The position numbers and the translations under genes are program-made. A stretch of 34,739 nt of DNA. Source: an uncultured Chitinophagaceae bacterium (GTDB lineage: Bacteria > Bacteroidota > Bacteroidia > Chitinophagales > Chitinophagaceae). The stretch spans positions 1-34,739 of the forward strand of contig CAIVPM010000364.1 in assembly GCA_903907815.1 (NCBI GenBank), written 5' to 3'. The notes under the pieces were generated by a model. The model worked only from the letters and a program-made list of their open reading frames with translations, was not told the DNA's origin and searched no databases. Shown here piece by piece: positions 26,052-34,481 of the stretch (positions are counted from its first letter, which is position 1; every line of letters starts with the position of its first letter).

Positions 26052-29000
26052 ATGAAAAACGAAGAAATTAGTCTTGATTCAATTGAAATAGGAGGAGAAA
26101 CTTTTTTTAAGATATCCAATGTCAATGAAATGCCTCCCTTTTTTATGAGCATCGTTAGTGATTCAAATCATTGGATGTTCATTTCCAGTAATGGTGGTTT
26201 AACTGCTGGAAGAAAGGATGCAGAATATGCTTTATTTCCTTATTACACAGATGATAAAATAACCAGTAATGTAGAAAATACTGGAAGCAAAACAATTTTC
26301 TGGGTTAATAAAAATAATCAATCCTATTTGTGGGAACCATTTTCAGAACGTGGTATAGGTAAATTCAACTATACCCGCAATTTATACAAAAGTAAGTTCG
26401 GTAATAAAATTATATTCGAAGAGATCAATGAGGATTTGGGGCTTGCCTTTCAATATCAGTGGAGCTCCAGCAATATATATGGTTTCGTAAGAATTAGTAA
26501 GTTGAGTAACTTATTGCAATCTGAGGTGAACGTAAAACTATTAGATGGGTTACAAAATTTACTTCCTTATGGTGTAGTAAGCGATTTGCAAAACAATTAC
26601 AGTAATCTAGCTGATGCATATAAACGCACTGAATTAATTCCAGAAACAGGTGTGGCAATAGTTGCACTAAGTGCAATTATTGTAGACAAGGCGGAACCTA
26701 GCGAGGCCTTAAAAGCAAATGTTGCCTGGTCTCTTGGTTTAAATAAACCTACATACTTACTTTCTTCTTTGCAACTTAAAAATTTTAGACTAAATGGAGA
26801 AGTTCAGCAGGAAGAAGATATCAAAGGAAGATCAGGTGCCTATTTTGTAGTAAACGATATAACACTCAATGCTAATGATAATAAGCAATGGATGATTATT
26901 GCCAATGTGAATCAAAATCATGCAGCAATAGTGCAACTTTCAGAGAGCATTAAAAATGATCCTGCATTATCACAGAAATTAATTGCGGATATTCAATTAG
27001 GCACCGACAGTTTAATAAAATTGGTTGCCGCTGCTGATGGATTACATTACACAGCAGATCACTTAAAGGATACACGCCACTTCAATAATGTGATGTTTAA
27101 TGTAATGAGGGGGGGTATTTTTGACAACAATTATCAGATAGAGCAATGGGACTTTATTAATTATCTTCATAAGGCTAATAAACAGGTTTTTGAAGCAGTT
27201 AAATCTTCGGTTGAACAGTTACCTTTAATTTTCTCTGTAGAGTCTTTAATGGAACTGTCCGATAAATTAAACAACACCAATTTCCATAGGTTAGCTATAG
27301 AATATCTGCCACTGAAATTCAGTCGCAGACATGGTGATCCTAGTCGTCCTTGGAATAAGTTCTCAATCAATACAAAAAGCGAAATTGATGGTTCTAAAAT
27401 ATTAGACTATCAAGGAAATTGGAGAGATATTTTTCAGAATTGGGAAGCCTTAGCCCATTCCTATCCAGAGTTTATGGAGGGAATGATATCTAAATTTTTA
27501 AATGCTTCTACATTCGATGGATATAATCCGTATAGAGTAACAAAAAGCGGATTTGATTGGGAAACAATTGAGCCAGATAATCCATGGTCCTACATAGGCT
27601 ATTGGGGTGATCATCAGATTATTTATCTGCTTAAGTTTTTTGAGTTTTTAGAAAAACATCGTCCAGGACATATCGGGAGTATTTTAAGCAAAACAGACTT
27701 TGTTTATGCTAATGTTCCTTATAAAATAAAGTCTTACTCTGCTATTTTAAAAAATCCAAAAGATACGATAGAGTTTGATCATAAAAGTGATCATTCAATT
27801 CGTATTAGAGTTAATGAATTGGGAGCAGATGGTGCTTTAATCAACAACAATAATGGTGGAATTTATCATGTTAGCCTTTGCGAAAAAGTATTTGCAACAG
27901 TTCTTTCCAAGCTATCCAATTTTGTGCCGGAAGGTGGTATCTGGATGAATACACAAAGACCGGAGTGGAACGATGCAAACAATGCATTAGTGGGCAATGG
28001 ACTATCCATGGTTACACTTTGCTATCTAAGAAGGTTTCTTAAATTCTTTCAGCCGGTTTTTGAAAATACAACTACAACCGAAATAACTTTTTCAGAAGAG
28101 CTATATACTTTTTTTGAAGAGATAGCTAAAACATTCGAGGAATATAAGTACACGCTGTCTGGTAAAATAAATGACACTGATAGAAAAAAGATTAAAGACT
28201 CCTTAGGAATAGCTGGCAGCAATTATAGAAGTAAAATATATGTGGATGGGTTTAGTGGAGTAAAGAAAGCAGTTACTACAAAGCAACTTTTAAATTGCAT
28301 AACACAGGCAAATGCATTTCTGGAACATTCAATAAATGTGAACAAAAGAAATGATGATTTGTACCATACCTATAACTTAATTTCTTATGATGATACAACT
28401 ATTCAGGTTGCACATTTAAGCGAAATGCTCGAAGGGCAGGTGGCTGTTTTAAGCGCTGGTTTTCTTACGCCAGAACAGAGTTTAAAACTATTGGGTGCAC
28501 TTAAAAACAGTGCTTTGTACAGACAGGATCAAAATAGTTATATACTGTATCCTAATAAAAATCTGGCTAAGTTTTTACAAAAGAATACCATCCCTAAAAA
28601 ATCAGTTGAAAGTTCTTTATTATTACAACAATTGTTACAGGATGGCAATACTACTTTAATTGAAAAAGATATCTTAGGTGAGGTACATTTCAATGGTAAT
28701 TTTAGAAATGCCAGCGATGCAGAAAAAGCATTACATCAGTTAAATCAACAGTACAGTAAGCTGGTGGAGAAAGAAAAAACGTTGATACTGCAAATTTTCG
28801 AAGAAGTATTTTGTCATAAAGAATTTACAGGAAGATCCGGAACATTTTTTGGTTACGAGGGCTTAGGCTCTATATACTGGCACATGGTTTCAAAACTATT
28901 GTTAGCAGTGCAGGAAACCTGTTCTATGGCTATTCAACAGCAATGTAGCAAGGAGGTTTTAGATGCTTTAGCAGAACATTTTTATAATATAAATGAAGGT

Positions 29001-29477
29001 ATTGGTGTTCATAAACCACCAACTGTTTATGGAGCTTTTCCTACCGATCCATATTCACATACGCCACAGGGCAAAGGTGCTCAGCAACCTGGCATGACAG
29101 GACAGGTGAAAGAAGATATATTAACCAGAATGGCAGAGCTGGGGGTGCAAATCCAAATGGGTGAATTAGTTTTTAAACCTTATTTACTGCATAAATCCGA
29201 GTTTTTACAAACAGATGTTCAGGCTCAATTTGTTTTATTGGATGGTACAACCAATACGCTAAATCTTCCAAAGAACAGTTTGGCATTTACAGTATGTCAG
29301 GTACCGGTAGTGTATACTATTTCAGATGCTAATAAAGTGGTAGTGTTGTATTCAAATGGTACATCCGAACTTATAGAAACAGCAGTATTAAATAGAGAAA
29401 TAAGTAATAAAATATTTCAAAGAACCAATGAGGTTAAAGAGGTAAAAGTGTACATAACGGAGGATAATGTAAGATAA
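26052..29477 (+). CDS. GH149-like beta-1,3-oligoglucan phosphorylase (clan GH-Q)
   Basis: This 1141-residue protein has no signal peptide, so it should be cytoplasmic. The N-terminal part has a beta-sandwich typical of cellobiose/chitobiose-phosphorylase relatives (SSNGGLTAGRKDAEYALFPYYTDDKI, split here as blocks near 35-60; WEPFSERG). The central helical barrel includes SRRHGDPSRPWNKF, NWRDIFQNWE, NPWSYIGYWGDHQIIYLLKF and MNTQRPEWNDANNALVGNG, with the Asp of YWGDHQ a likely catalytic residue. Size, lack of secretion signal and company of GH16/GH17 suit GH149, known to phosphorolyse beta-1,3-glucan oligosaccharides to glucose-1-phosphate. GH94 and GH161 are related alternatives. Its stop overlaps the next start by one base (TAATG at 29475-29479), implying coupled translation. 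Confidence 0.75.
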   Translation: MKNEEISLDSIEIGGETFFKISNVNEMPPFFMSIVSDSNHWMFISSNGGLTAGRKDAEYALFPYYTDDKITSNVENTGSKTIFWVNKNNQSYLWEPFSERGIGKFNYTRNLYKSKFGNKIIFEEINEDLGLAFQYQWSSSNIYGFVRISKLSNLLQSEVNVKLLDGLQNLLPYGVVSDLQNNYSNLADAYKRTELIPETGVAIVALSAIIVDKAEPSEALKANVAWSLGLNKPTYLLSSLQLKNFRLNGEVQQEEDIKGRSGAYFVVNDITLNANDNKQWMIIANVNQNHAAIVQLSESIKNDPALSQKLIADIQLGTDSLIKLVAAADGLHYTADHLKDTRHFNNVMFNVMRGGIFDNNYQIEQWDFINYLHKANKQVFEAVKSSVEQLPLIFSVESLMELSDKLNNTNFHRLAIEYLPLKFSRRHGDPSRPWNKFSINTKSEIDGSKILDYQGNWRDIFQNWEALAHSYPEFMEGMISKFLNASTFDGYNPYRVTKSGFDWETIEPDNPWSYIGYWGDHQIIYLLKFFEFLEKHRPGHIGSILSKTDFVYANVPYKIKSYSAILKNPKDTIEFDHKSDHSIRIRVNELGADGALINNNNGGIYHVSLCEKVFATVLSKLSNFVPEGGIWMNTQRPEWNDANNALVGNGLSMVTLCYLRRFLKFFQPVFENTTTTEITFSEELYTFFEEIAKTFEEYKYTLSGKINDTDRKKIKDSLGIAGSNYRSKIYVDGFSGVKKAVTTKQLLNCITQANAFLEHSINVNKRNDDLYHTYNLISYDDTTIQVAHLSEMLEGQVAVLSAGFLTPEQSLKLLGALKNSALYRQDQNSYILYPNKNLAKFLQKNTIPKKSVESSLLLQQLLQDGNTTLIEKDILGEVHFNGNFRNASDAEKALHQLNQQYSKLVEKEKTLILQIFEEVFCHKEFTGRSGTFFGYEGLGSIYWHMVSKLLLAVQETCSMAIQQQCSKEVLDALAEHFYNINEGIGVHKPPTVYGAFPTDPYSHTPQGKGAQQPGMTGQVKEDILTRMAELGVQIQMGELVFKPYLLHKSEFLQTDVQAQFVLLDGTTNTLNLPKNSLAFTVCQVPVVYTISDANKVVVLYSNGTSELIETAVLNREISNKIFQRTNEVKEVKVYITEDNVR

Positions 29478-30736
29478 TGAATAAAATTCTTTTCATAATA
29501 GTTTGCTTGTTTGTTGCATGTAGTCCGCTTAAAAAGGCAGGAGTACAGGCAAATAAAATGACTGCCCCAAAACTATTGGGCAATGTTCATTATCAAGGCA
29601 TCTGTTACGGAGGATATAGAACTGCTACAAGAGATGTAGAGCCAACTGTTGCTGAAATAAAAGACGATCTGAAAATTCTGGCAGCTATGAATATTAAGTT
29701 TGTTAGAACCTACAATGTACATCATAAAGAAGCATCTAATTTATTAACTGCTATTTCGGAATTAAAAAAGGAAGATGCAAATTTTGAAATGTATGTAATG
29801 CTTGGTGCCTGGATAGATTGTAAAAACGCATGGACAGACAAAACACCAGTTCGTAATGAAGATAGTGATCGCAATTCAACCGAAATAACCGAAGCGGTAA
29901 GACTGGCTAACGAATTTCCAGATATTGTTAAGATTATCTCCGTGGGTAATGAAGCTATGGTAAAATGGGCATGGTCTTATTATGTAGATCCTTCTATTAT
30001 TTTAAAATGGGTAGTCTATTTACAGGATTTGAAAAAGCAGAATAAACTATCAAATAATATCTGGATAACCTCATCTGACAATTTCGCTTCTTGGGGCGGA
30101 GGTGGTAAGGAATACCATGTTGAAGACCTCAATAAATTGATAAATGCTGTAGATTACATTTCCATGCATACCTATCCTATGCATGATACCCATTATAATC
30201 CTGCTTTCTGGGGAATAAAAGAAAAGGAACAACTGTTAACAGAGAAAGAAAAGATTGATTCAGCAATGAAAAGAGCTGTTGATTATGCCATGATGCAATA
30301 TCAGTCTGTTGTGAATTATATGAAATTGATCGGTGTAAACAAACCGGTACATATTGGGGAAACAGGATGGGCAACTTTTTCTAACGAACAATACGGGAAT
30401 GAAGGATCAAAAGCAACTGACGAATACAAGTCTGCTAAATATTATCAACTAATGAGAGATTGGACAAATACACAGGGTATTACTTGTTTCTTCTTCGAAG
30501 CGTTCGATGAAAGCTGGAAAAATAGTAACAATCCTTTGGGGTCAGAAAATCATTTCGGATTAATAAATTTGCAGTCCCAGGCAAAATTTGTACTCTGGGA
30601 TGCAGTAGATAAAGATGTTTTCAAAGGGTTAATGCGCAACGGGAAACCTATTAGCAAAACTTTTAATGGCAGCGAAAAAGCAATGTGGTTGGATATTAAG
30701 ACACCCAATAGTATTTTAAAAATAAATAATAATTAA
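29477..30736 (+). CDS. GH17 beta-1,3-glucan-active lipoprotein
   Basis: This 419-residue lipoprotein (cysteine near residue 15, LFVAC) carries a GH17 TIM barrel. Likely acid/base E159 lies in SVGNEAMVKW and likely nucleophile E295 in HIGETGWAT. FFFEAFDESWK on the last strands and VDYISMHTYPM are also characteristic of the family. GH17 enzymes cleave or rearrange beta-1,3-glucans; in laminarin loci they act on oligosaccharides released by GH16. Lipidation places it in the outer membrane, facing either the periplasm or the outside. The start codon overlaps the stop of the phosphorylase, and the symporter follows 22 bases later. Hydrolase versus transglycosylase activity cannot be told apart from sequence. 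Confidence 0.9.
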   Translation: MNKILFIIVCLFVACSPLKKAGVQANKMTAPKLLGNVHYQGICYGGYRTATRDVEPTVAEIKDDLKILAAMNIKFVRTYNVHHKEASNLLTAISELKKEDANFEMYVMLGAWIDCKNAWTDKTPVRNEDSDRNSTEITEAVRLANEFPDIVKIISVGNEAMVKWAWSYYVDPSIILKWVVYLQDLKKQNKLSNNIWITSSDNFASWGGGGKEYHVEDLNKLINAVDYISMHTYPMHDTHYNPAFWGIKEKEQLLTEKEKIDSAMKRAVDYAMMQYQSVVNYMKLIGVNKPVHIGETGWATFSNEQYGNEGSKATDEYKSAKYYQLMRDWTNTQGITCFFFEAFDESWKNSNNPLGSENHFGLINLQSQAKFVLWDAVDKDVFKGLMRNGKPISKTFNGSEKAMWLDIKTPNSILKINNN

Positions 30737-30758
30737 ACAGTATAAATTCTAGTAATAA

Positions 30759-32186
30759 ATGTCAAACGAAACTTCCAACCCAACAAAAGTGGTTCCAATG
30801 GGTCAAAAAATCGCATTTGGTTTAGGTATGCTTGCCAACCAGATGTTTCCCGCGGCCTTAGGTATTTTTATGGTAGTATTGGTCCAGGATTTAAAGTTTC
30901 CGGCATGGATGTGGGGGATATTATTCTTCTTGCCAAGAATCTTTGACGCCTTCATCGATCCTATAATGGGTTTCATTTCCGACAATACCAGATCTAAATG
31001 GGGAAGGAGAAGGCATTATGTTTTTATAGGGGCAATTATTATGGGACTTTCTTTTGTTGCTATGTGGCAATTGTACAGAGAAAGTGGTGTTCAATATAAT
31101 TTTATCTACTTTCTTTTATGGTCGTTTATTTTCTATCTGGGTCTATCTATTTTTAGTGTTCCTTATGTAGCAATGGGGTACGAAATGAGTGATGATTTTC
31201 ATGAACGTACCAGCATAATGGCTATTTCTCAATGGATTGGACAATGGGCTTGGGTAATTGCCCCATGGTTCTGGGTAATAATGTACGATCCAAAATGGTT
31301 CCCCAATGCAGATACGGCTACCAGAACATTAGCTGTTTGGGTAGGTATTATATGCATGATATTGGCAATGATGCCGGCTATTTTTATAAAGAGTAAGTCT
31401 ACTAAAGAGGAAACCAGCTTTTCTCCTTTAACTTTAAATACCATTGGAGGTAGCTTAAAAGAAATTTTTAAAAGTTTCAAAGAGGCATTTAGCAATAAGC
31501 CTTTCACGAAGCTTTGTGTGGCTACATTTTTAATATTTAATGCCTTTAATACAGTCGCTGGCTTTACTTTCTTTATAGTTGTTTATTACCTTTTCAATGG
31601 TAATACTGGTGCTGCGGGTATCTGGCCTACTCTCTTTGGTTGCGTAGGGGCCTTGTCTACTACTTTTGTGGTAATACCAATCGTGGCTGCTTTGTCCAGA
31701 AAAATGGGCAAAAAGAACGCATTTTTAGCTTCTCAGGGCATATCAGTTTTTGGCTATTTATTATTTTGGTTTTTATTCATTCCTGGCAAACCATATATGT
31801 TTTTGTTTGCCTTACCTTTCTTCTCATTTGGTATTGGTAGTTTATTTACTTTAATGATGTCTATGACGGCCGATGTTTGTGATATGGATGAATTAACCTC
31901 TAACAAAAGAAGAGAAGGAATCTTTGGTGCCATTTACTGGTGGATGGTTAAATTTGGTTTTGCAATAGCAGGGTTACTTACTGGTGTAATAATGTCTTTA
32001 GTTGGCTTTAATCCAAACTTGCCAGTGCAAGCAGAAGGTGCAGTTACTGGACTAAGACTGTTTTTCTCAGGAATTCCAATTTTAGGTACCTTAGTAGCTA
32101 TGTGGGTAATGAGAAATTACGACCTGACAGAAGAAAAAGCCAGAGAAATTAAAATGGAATTAGAAGCAAGAAAAAAAGCTAGTTAG
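30759..32186 (+). CDS. GPH-family (MelB-like) sugar:cation symporter
   Basis: This 475-residue integral membrane protein has about twelve hydrophobic helices. After helix 2 it has the family motif DPIMGFISDNTRSKWGRRR (about residues 66-85), diagnostic of glycoside-pentoside-hexuronide:cation symporters, and SVPYVAMGYEM in helix 4. The protein should carry small sugars or glycosides across the inner membrane with Na+ or H+. As the last gene before a perfect-stem terminator and the only inner-membrane transporter in the locus, it likely supplies beta-1,3-linked short oligosaccharides or glucose to the cytoplasm, where the phosphorylase acts. The substrate is inferred from context only. Confidence 0.9.
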   Translation: MSNETSNPTKVVPMGQKIAFGLGMLANQMFPAALGIFMVVLVQDLKFPAWMWGILFFLPRIFDAFIDPIMGFISDNTRSKWGRRRHYVFIGAIIMGLSFVAMWQLYRESGVQYNFIYFLLWSFIFYLGLSIFSVPYVAMGYEMSDDFHERTSIMAISQWIGQWAWVIAPWFWVIMYDPKWFPNADTATRTLAVWVGIICMILAMMPAIFIKSKSTKEETSFSPLTLNTIGGSLKEIFKSFKEAFSNKPFTKLCVATFLIFNAFNTVAGFTFFIVVYYLFNGNTGAAGIWPTLFGCVGALSTTFVVIPIVAALSRKMGKKNAFLASQGISVFGYLLFWFLFIPGKPYMFLFALPFFSFGIGSLFTLMMSMTADVCDMDELTSNKRREGIFGAIYWWMVKFGFAIAGLLTGVIMSLVGFNPNLPVQAEGAVTGLRLFFSGIPILGTLVAMWVMRNYDLTEEKAREIKMELEARKKAS

Positions 32187-32232
32187 AACAAATACATCTA
32201 CAAACTGTACTGTAAAATATTTACAATGGTAT

Positions 32233-32275
32233 TTCTTTAGATGAGAGACGAGGGGTAGCTCTCTCATCTAAAGAA
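32233..32275 (+). terminator. Operon-end hairpin (16-bp perfect stem)
   Basis: TTCTTTAGATGAGAGA (32233-32248) is the exact reverse complement of TCTCTCATCTAAAGAA (32260-32275), with an 11-base loop. It lies 46 bases past the symporter stop. The following T-tract is short (TCCACTTTTC), which is common in Bacteroidota. Confidence 0.75.
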
Positions 32276-32336
32276 TCCACTTTTCGTTCGACCAGAACAA
32301 CCTAACCTAATAATAAATTGAAGCTTTAGATTTTCC

Positions 32337-32589
32337 TTCGTTCAGATAATGGACCCTAGTCCAGCCATAATATTATTATTCGTTGGCATAATGAAACCTA
32401 GTCCAGGCATAATATCATCTTTCGTTCACATAATGAACCTTAGTCCAGTCATAATATTATCTCTAGTTCACATAATGAAACCCTAGTCCAGCCATAATAT
32501 TGTCTCTCGTTCACATAATGAACCTTTATCCAACAATAATAATAGTATTCGTTTGCATAATGTATCCTATTCCAGCTATAATGCTATCC
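32337..32589. repeat. 42-bp tandem repeat array 2 (six units)
   Basis: Units begin TTCGTTC or a variant at 32337, 32379, 32421, 32463, 32506 and 32548, with a final partial at 32590; the period is 42 bases with a single 43. The consensus includes CATAATGAACC, TAGTCCAGCCATAATATTAT and a short hairpin GTTCA-CATAA-TGAAC. Units differ at many positions, so the array is older or faster-evolving than the array at 12580. There are no unique spacers. No coding frame is supported. Confidence 0.85.
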
Positions 32590-32591
32590 TT

Positions 32592-32969
32592 CGTTTAACC
32601 GAGATTCTCAGTAGGAGTCGTTATGAAAGTTACAAATGCAATAAAGACAAGTGGTTGAGAAGATTTTTTACTGGAAAGCATAGTAAATTATGGTAACAGT
32701 AAAAAATCAAGCAAACGATTGTGTTTGAAGCATTTGGAGCTTGGAATAGAATTCCTACTGCAAATTCTCGGTTTAACGAGAGTAGGTAAAGGAGGGTACA
32801 GATGCAATAACCCTGAATAGGGTTAAATATTAATAGCCCCTAGTTCAATCCATGGGTAAAATAGTCAGATTTCCACCTCGACCCCACCGGGGGTTGAACA
32901 TTTTTTTGCTTAACTAAATCACATTCCCTTAAAGTTGGGTGTTAGAATTTGTACTGCAAATTTTAGGTT
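32592..32969. repeat. Dispersed imperfect repeat family (inverted and direct copies)
   Basis: Arm 1 at 32592-32614 (CGTTTAACCGAGATTCTCAG...) is an imperfect reverse complement of 32755-32778 (CTACTGCAAATTCTCGG...). A direct copy of the second arm lies at 32943-32969, matching 32747-32773 at 23 of 27 positions, with TACTGCAAATT exact in both. The arms could fold a long hairpin across about 190 bases. No transposase or coding sequence is visible inside. Confidence 0.5.
32809..32896. repeat. REP-like palindromic cluster
   Basis: AACCCT (32809-32814) pairs with AGGGTT (32819-32824) around a 4-base loop, and CGACCCC (32879-32885) pairs with GGGGTTG (32890-32896). The sequence between carries AATAGCCCC and TTCAATCCATGGG. 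Short GGGTT/AACCC hairpins linked by TTAATAGCC-like sequence are a familiar intergenic repeat type in Bacteroidota, which supports a bacterial origin up to this point. Confidence 0.5.
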
Positions 32970-33014
32970 ATCCCCCAAAAACTTTAGTTCTTATTCCCTA
33001 TGGTAAGTAAATAA
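32970..33014. other. Probable junction between bacterial and giant-virus-like DNA
   Basis: Bacterial-type repeats run to 32969. From 33015 an open frame encodes the end of a Ulp1-like protease whose N-terminal catalytic part is missing (stop TAA at 33012-33014 in frame). Everything after is AT-rich with viral-type genes. No direct repeat, integrase or target-site duplication is visible at the boundary. An assembly chimera is the simplest reading. Confidence 0.55.
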
Positions 33015-33230
33015 TCAAACAAATTAACTTCAGTTGAAATACCAAGCCTTTTTCGCGTTGAAATAAATAAATTACAACATCAGCGTAAAAATAATGAATG
33101 CGGTGTTTATTGTTTATTTGTAATAACTACTTTATTACAAGATACAAAGAGTGTGTATGACTTGAAAAAAGAAAGATATCCCGATGATGATATATACCAA
33201 TTACGTAGTGTATTTTTTCAAAACGGTTAA
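33015..33230 (+). pseudogene. Ulp1-like cysteine protease, C-terminal fragment (5' truncated)
   Basis: The frame is open from 33015 to TAA at 33228-33230, about 71 residues, with no suitable start. It contains INKLQHQRKNNECGVYCLFV: ECG with the Cys at codon 33099-33101 is the nucleophile motif of C48/Ulp1-type proteases, preceded by the HQxxNxECG context seen in giant-virus members. The end (YPDDDIYQLRSVFF) matches the usual DxxMxxLRxxFF tail of the viral proteins. In giant viruses this enzyme is thought to process virion proteins. The His and Asp of the catalytic triad would lie upstream and are absent, so the fragment cannot be active. It is cut by the junction, not by visible mutations within. 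Confidence 0.65.
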
Positions 33231-33254
33231 AGGTTTTATTAATAATATTTTATC

Positions 33255-33968
33255 ATGGAGTTTTTAGGACGAGAAAATATAGATTTGTTACACGAAGTAT
33301 GCGAAGATATGAAGATATCAAGAGATACATTGACAAATTACGCAAAAATATTTTACGACGCTACTCGCAATGATACAACTATATCGGATATTATGGATAT
33401 GAATAAATCCTTTTTATTACACATGAGTCAACAATCATCTACATTTGGTATTTATAACAAAAAAGAAGAGGATGTTATTGCCCCCTTATCTCAATATACA
33501 AATGAGTTTGCCTTGAAAATACCACCACAACCATCTTTTTTAGACACAACTGAGACAAATAATGAAGAATTAGATGTTTTAATTCAACAAAAATTAAAGG
33601 AGCGTGATAATGAATTAATGGAGATACAAAAATTATATAATCCAGATGATAAGATCGAAAGCGTAAAATTAATTAAAATAAGTGATGTATTGGCCGATTT
33701 AAATATATTTAATGATGAAGAAGAACAAGAAGTTATTACCACATCAAAAGAAAATAACAATCCTAAAGTAACTATTGGAAATACAGTTGTATATAATTAT
33801 CAAGAAAATGACCCCCCTGAACAATTAAATAATAAACCCATCGATAAATATGATAATAAAATGGATCAAATATTTACCGCATTATCTTCTATAATAGAGC
33901 ATATGAATTTTATAGATAAAAAATTGGATAATTTGAATATAACACTAGAAACTTTTATAAATACATAA
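33255..33968 (+). CDS. Hypothetical giant-virus-like protein with helical N-terminus and C-terminal coiled coil
   Basis: This 237-residue protein starts 24 bases after the protease fragment. The N-terminal 60 residues are helical (ENIDLLHEVCEDMKISRDTL, FLLHMSQQSS). The middle is acidic and lysine-rich low-complexity sequence. The last 35 residues form a probable coiled coil (MDQIFTALSSIIEHMNFIDK, KLDNLNITLETFI). An N-terminal NIxLLxE helix followed by disordered sequence and a short coiled coil is a layout I associate with conserved uncharacterised proteins of large algal/protist viruses, but the family cannot be named. AT-rich codon use (AAA, GAA, ATA, TTA) differs from the bacterial genes. 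The gene has no signal peptide or membrane helix. Function unknown. Confidence 0.7.
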   Translation: MEFLGRENIDLLHEVCEDMKISRDTLTNYAKIFYDATRNDTTISDIMDMNKSFLLHMSQQSSTFGIYNKKEEDVIAPLSQYTNEFALKIPPQPSFLDTTETNNEELDVLIQQKLKERDNELMEIQKLYNPDDKIESVKLIKISDVLADLNIFNDEEEQEVITTSKENNNPKVTIGNTVVYNYQENDPPEQLNNKPIDKYDNKMDQIFTALSSIIEHMNFIDKKLDNLNITLETFINT

Positions 33969-33996
33969 AAGGATTTTATTTTGTAAAAAATAATAT

Positions 33997-34476
33997 ATGG
34001 CGGATAGAGTAAAACAGATGATACATATTCAGTCAATGGCGTTGGAATTATTTACTAGAAAAAATGCTGATTATGGTGACTCATTTGCTACATATGGAAT
34101 TATAGGTGTGTTGATAAGAATTCAGGATAAAATACAAAGGGCTTTATCAATAAGCTCAAATAATATCAATTTGGTTGAAGATGAAAGTATATCAGATACA
34201 ATGATAGATTTACATAATTATGCCGCAATGGCGTTAATGTTAATGGAAGAAGGAAAAGCTGATAGGTATATAGCAACTGATACTGAATCGGATAATGCTA
34301 GTCAATGTATTAGTTTCCTTGAATTAGAAGAAGGTGGAGAATTAGAAGAAAGTGGAGAAAGTTTTGAAGATGTGATGAGAAATCAAATGAAATATTATTA
34401 TGAAAATTCAAGAAATAGTATCGAATATGACGATGATGATAGTGACAGCGATGAAAATCGCCCCCAAGATGTCTAA
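33997..34476 (+). CDS. Nmad1-like / MazG-like all-alpha nucleotide-modification-associated protein
   Basis: This 159-residue protein's N-terminal 95 residues match the nucleotide-modification-associated domain 1 (DUF1599-type) pattern: ELFTRKNADYGDSFATYG, GVLIRIQDKIQRAL, DESISDTMIDLHNYAAMAL. The KNxDYGDSF, R-x-x-DK and DExxxDTxxDL blocks give the acidic and lysine residues expected for metal-dependent nucleotide binding. Relatives occur in phages and giant viruses and are thought to act in modified-nucleotide metabolism; the exact substrate is unknown. The C-terminal 60 residues are strongly acidic and probably disordered (DDDDSDSDEN). It starts 28 bases after the previous gene and its stop lies just before the convergent gene's stop. 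The compact spacing supports a viral source. Confidence 0.75.
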   Translation: MADRVKQMIHIQSMALELFTRKNADYGDSFATYGIIGVLIRIQDKIQRALSISSNNINLVEDESISDTMIDLHNYAAMALMLMEEGKADRYIATDTESDNASQCISFLELEEGGELEESGESFEDVMRNQMKYYYENSRNSIEYDDDDSDSDENRPQDV

Positions 34477-34481
34477 GTATA

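Noticed and set aside
32831-32860. tRNA-like TTCAATCC block
   Set aside because: No acceptor stem, anticodon arm or CCA context could be assembled; it is part of the REP-like palindromes.
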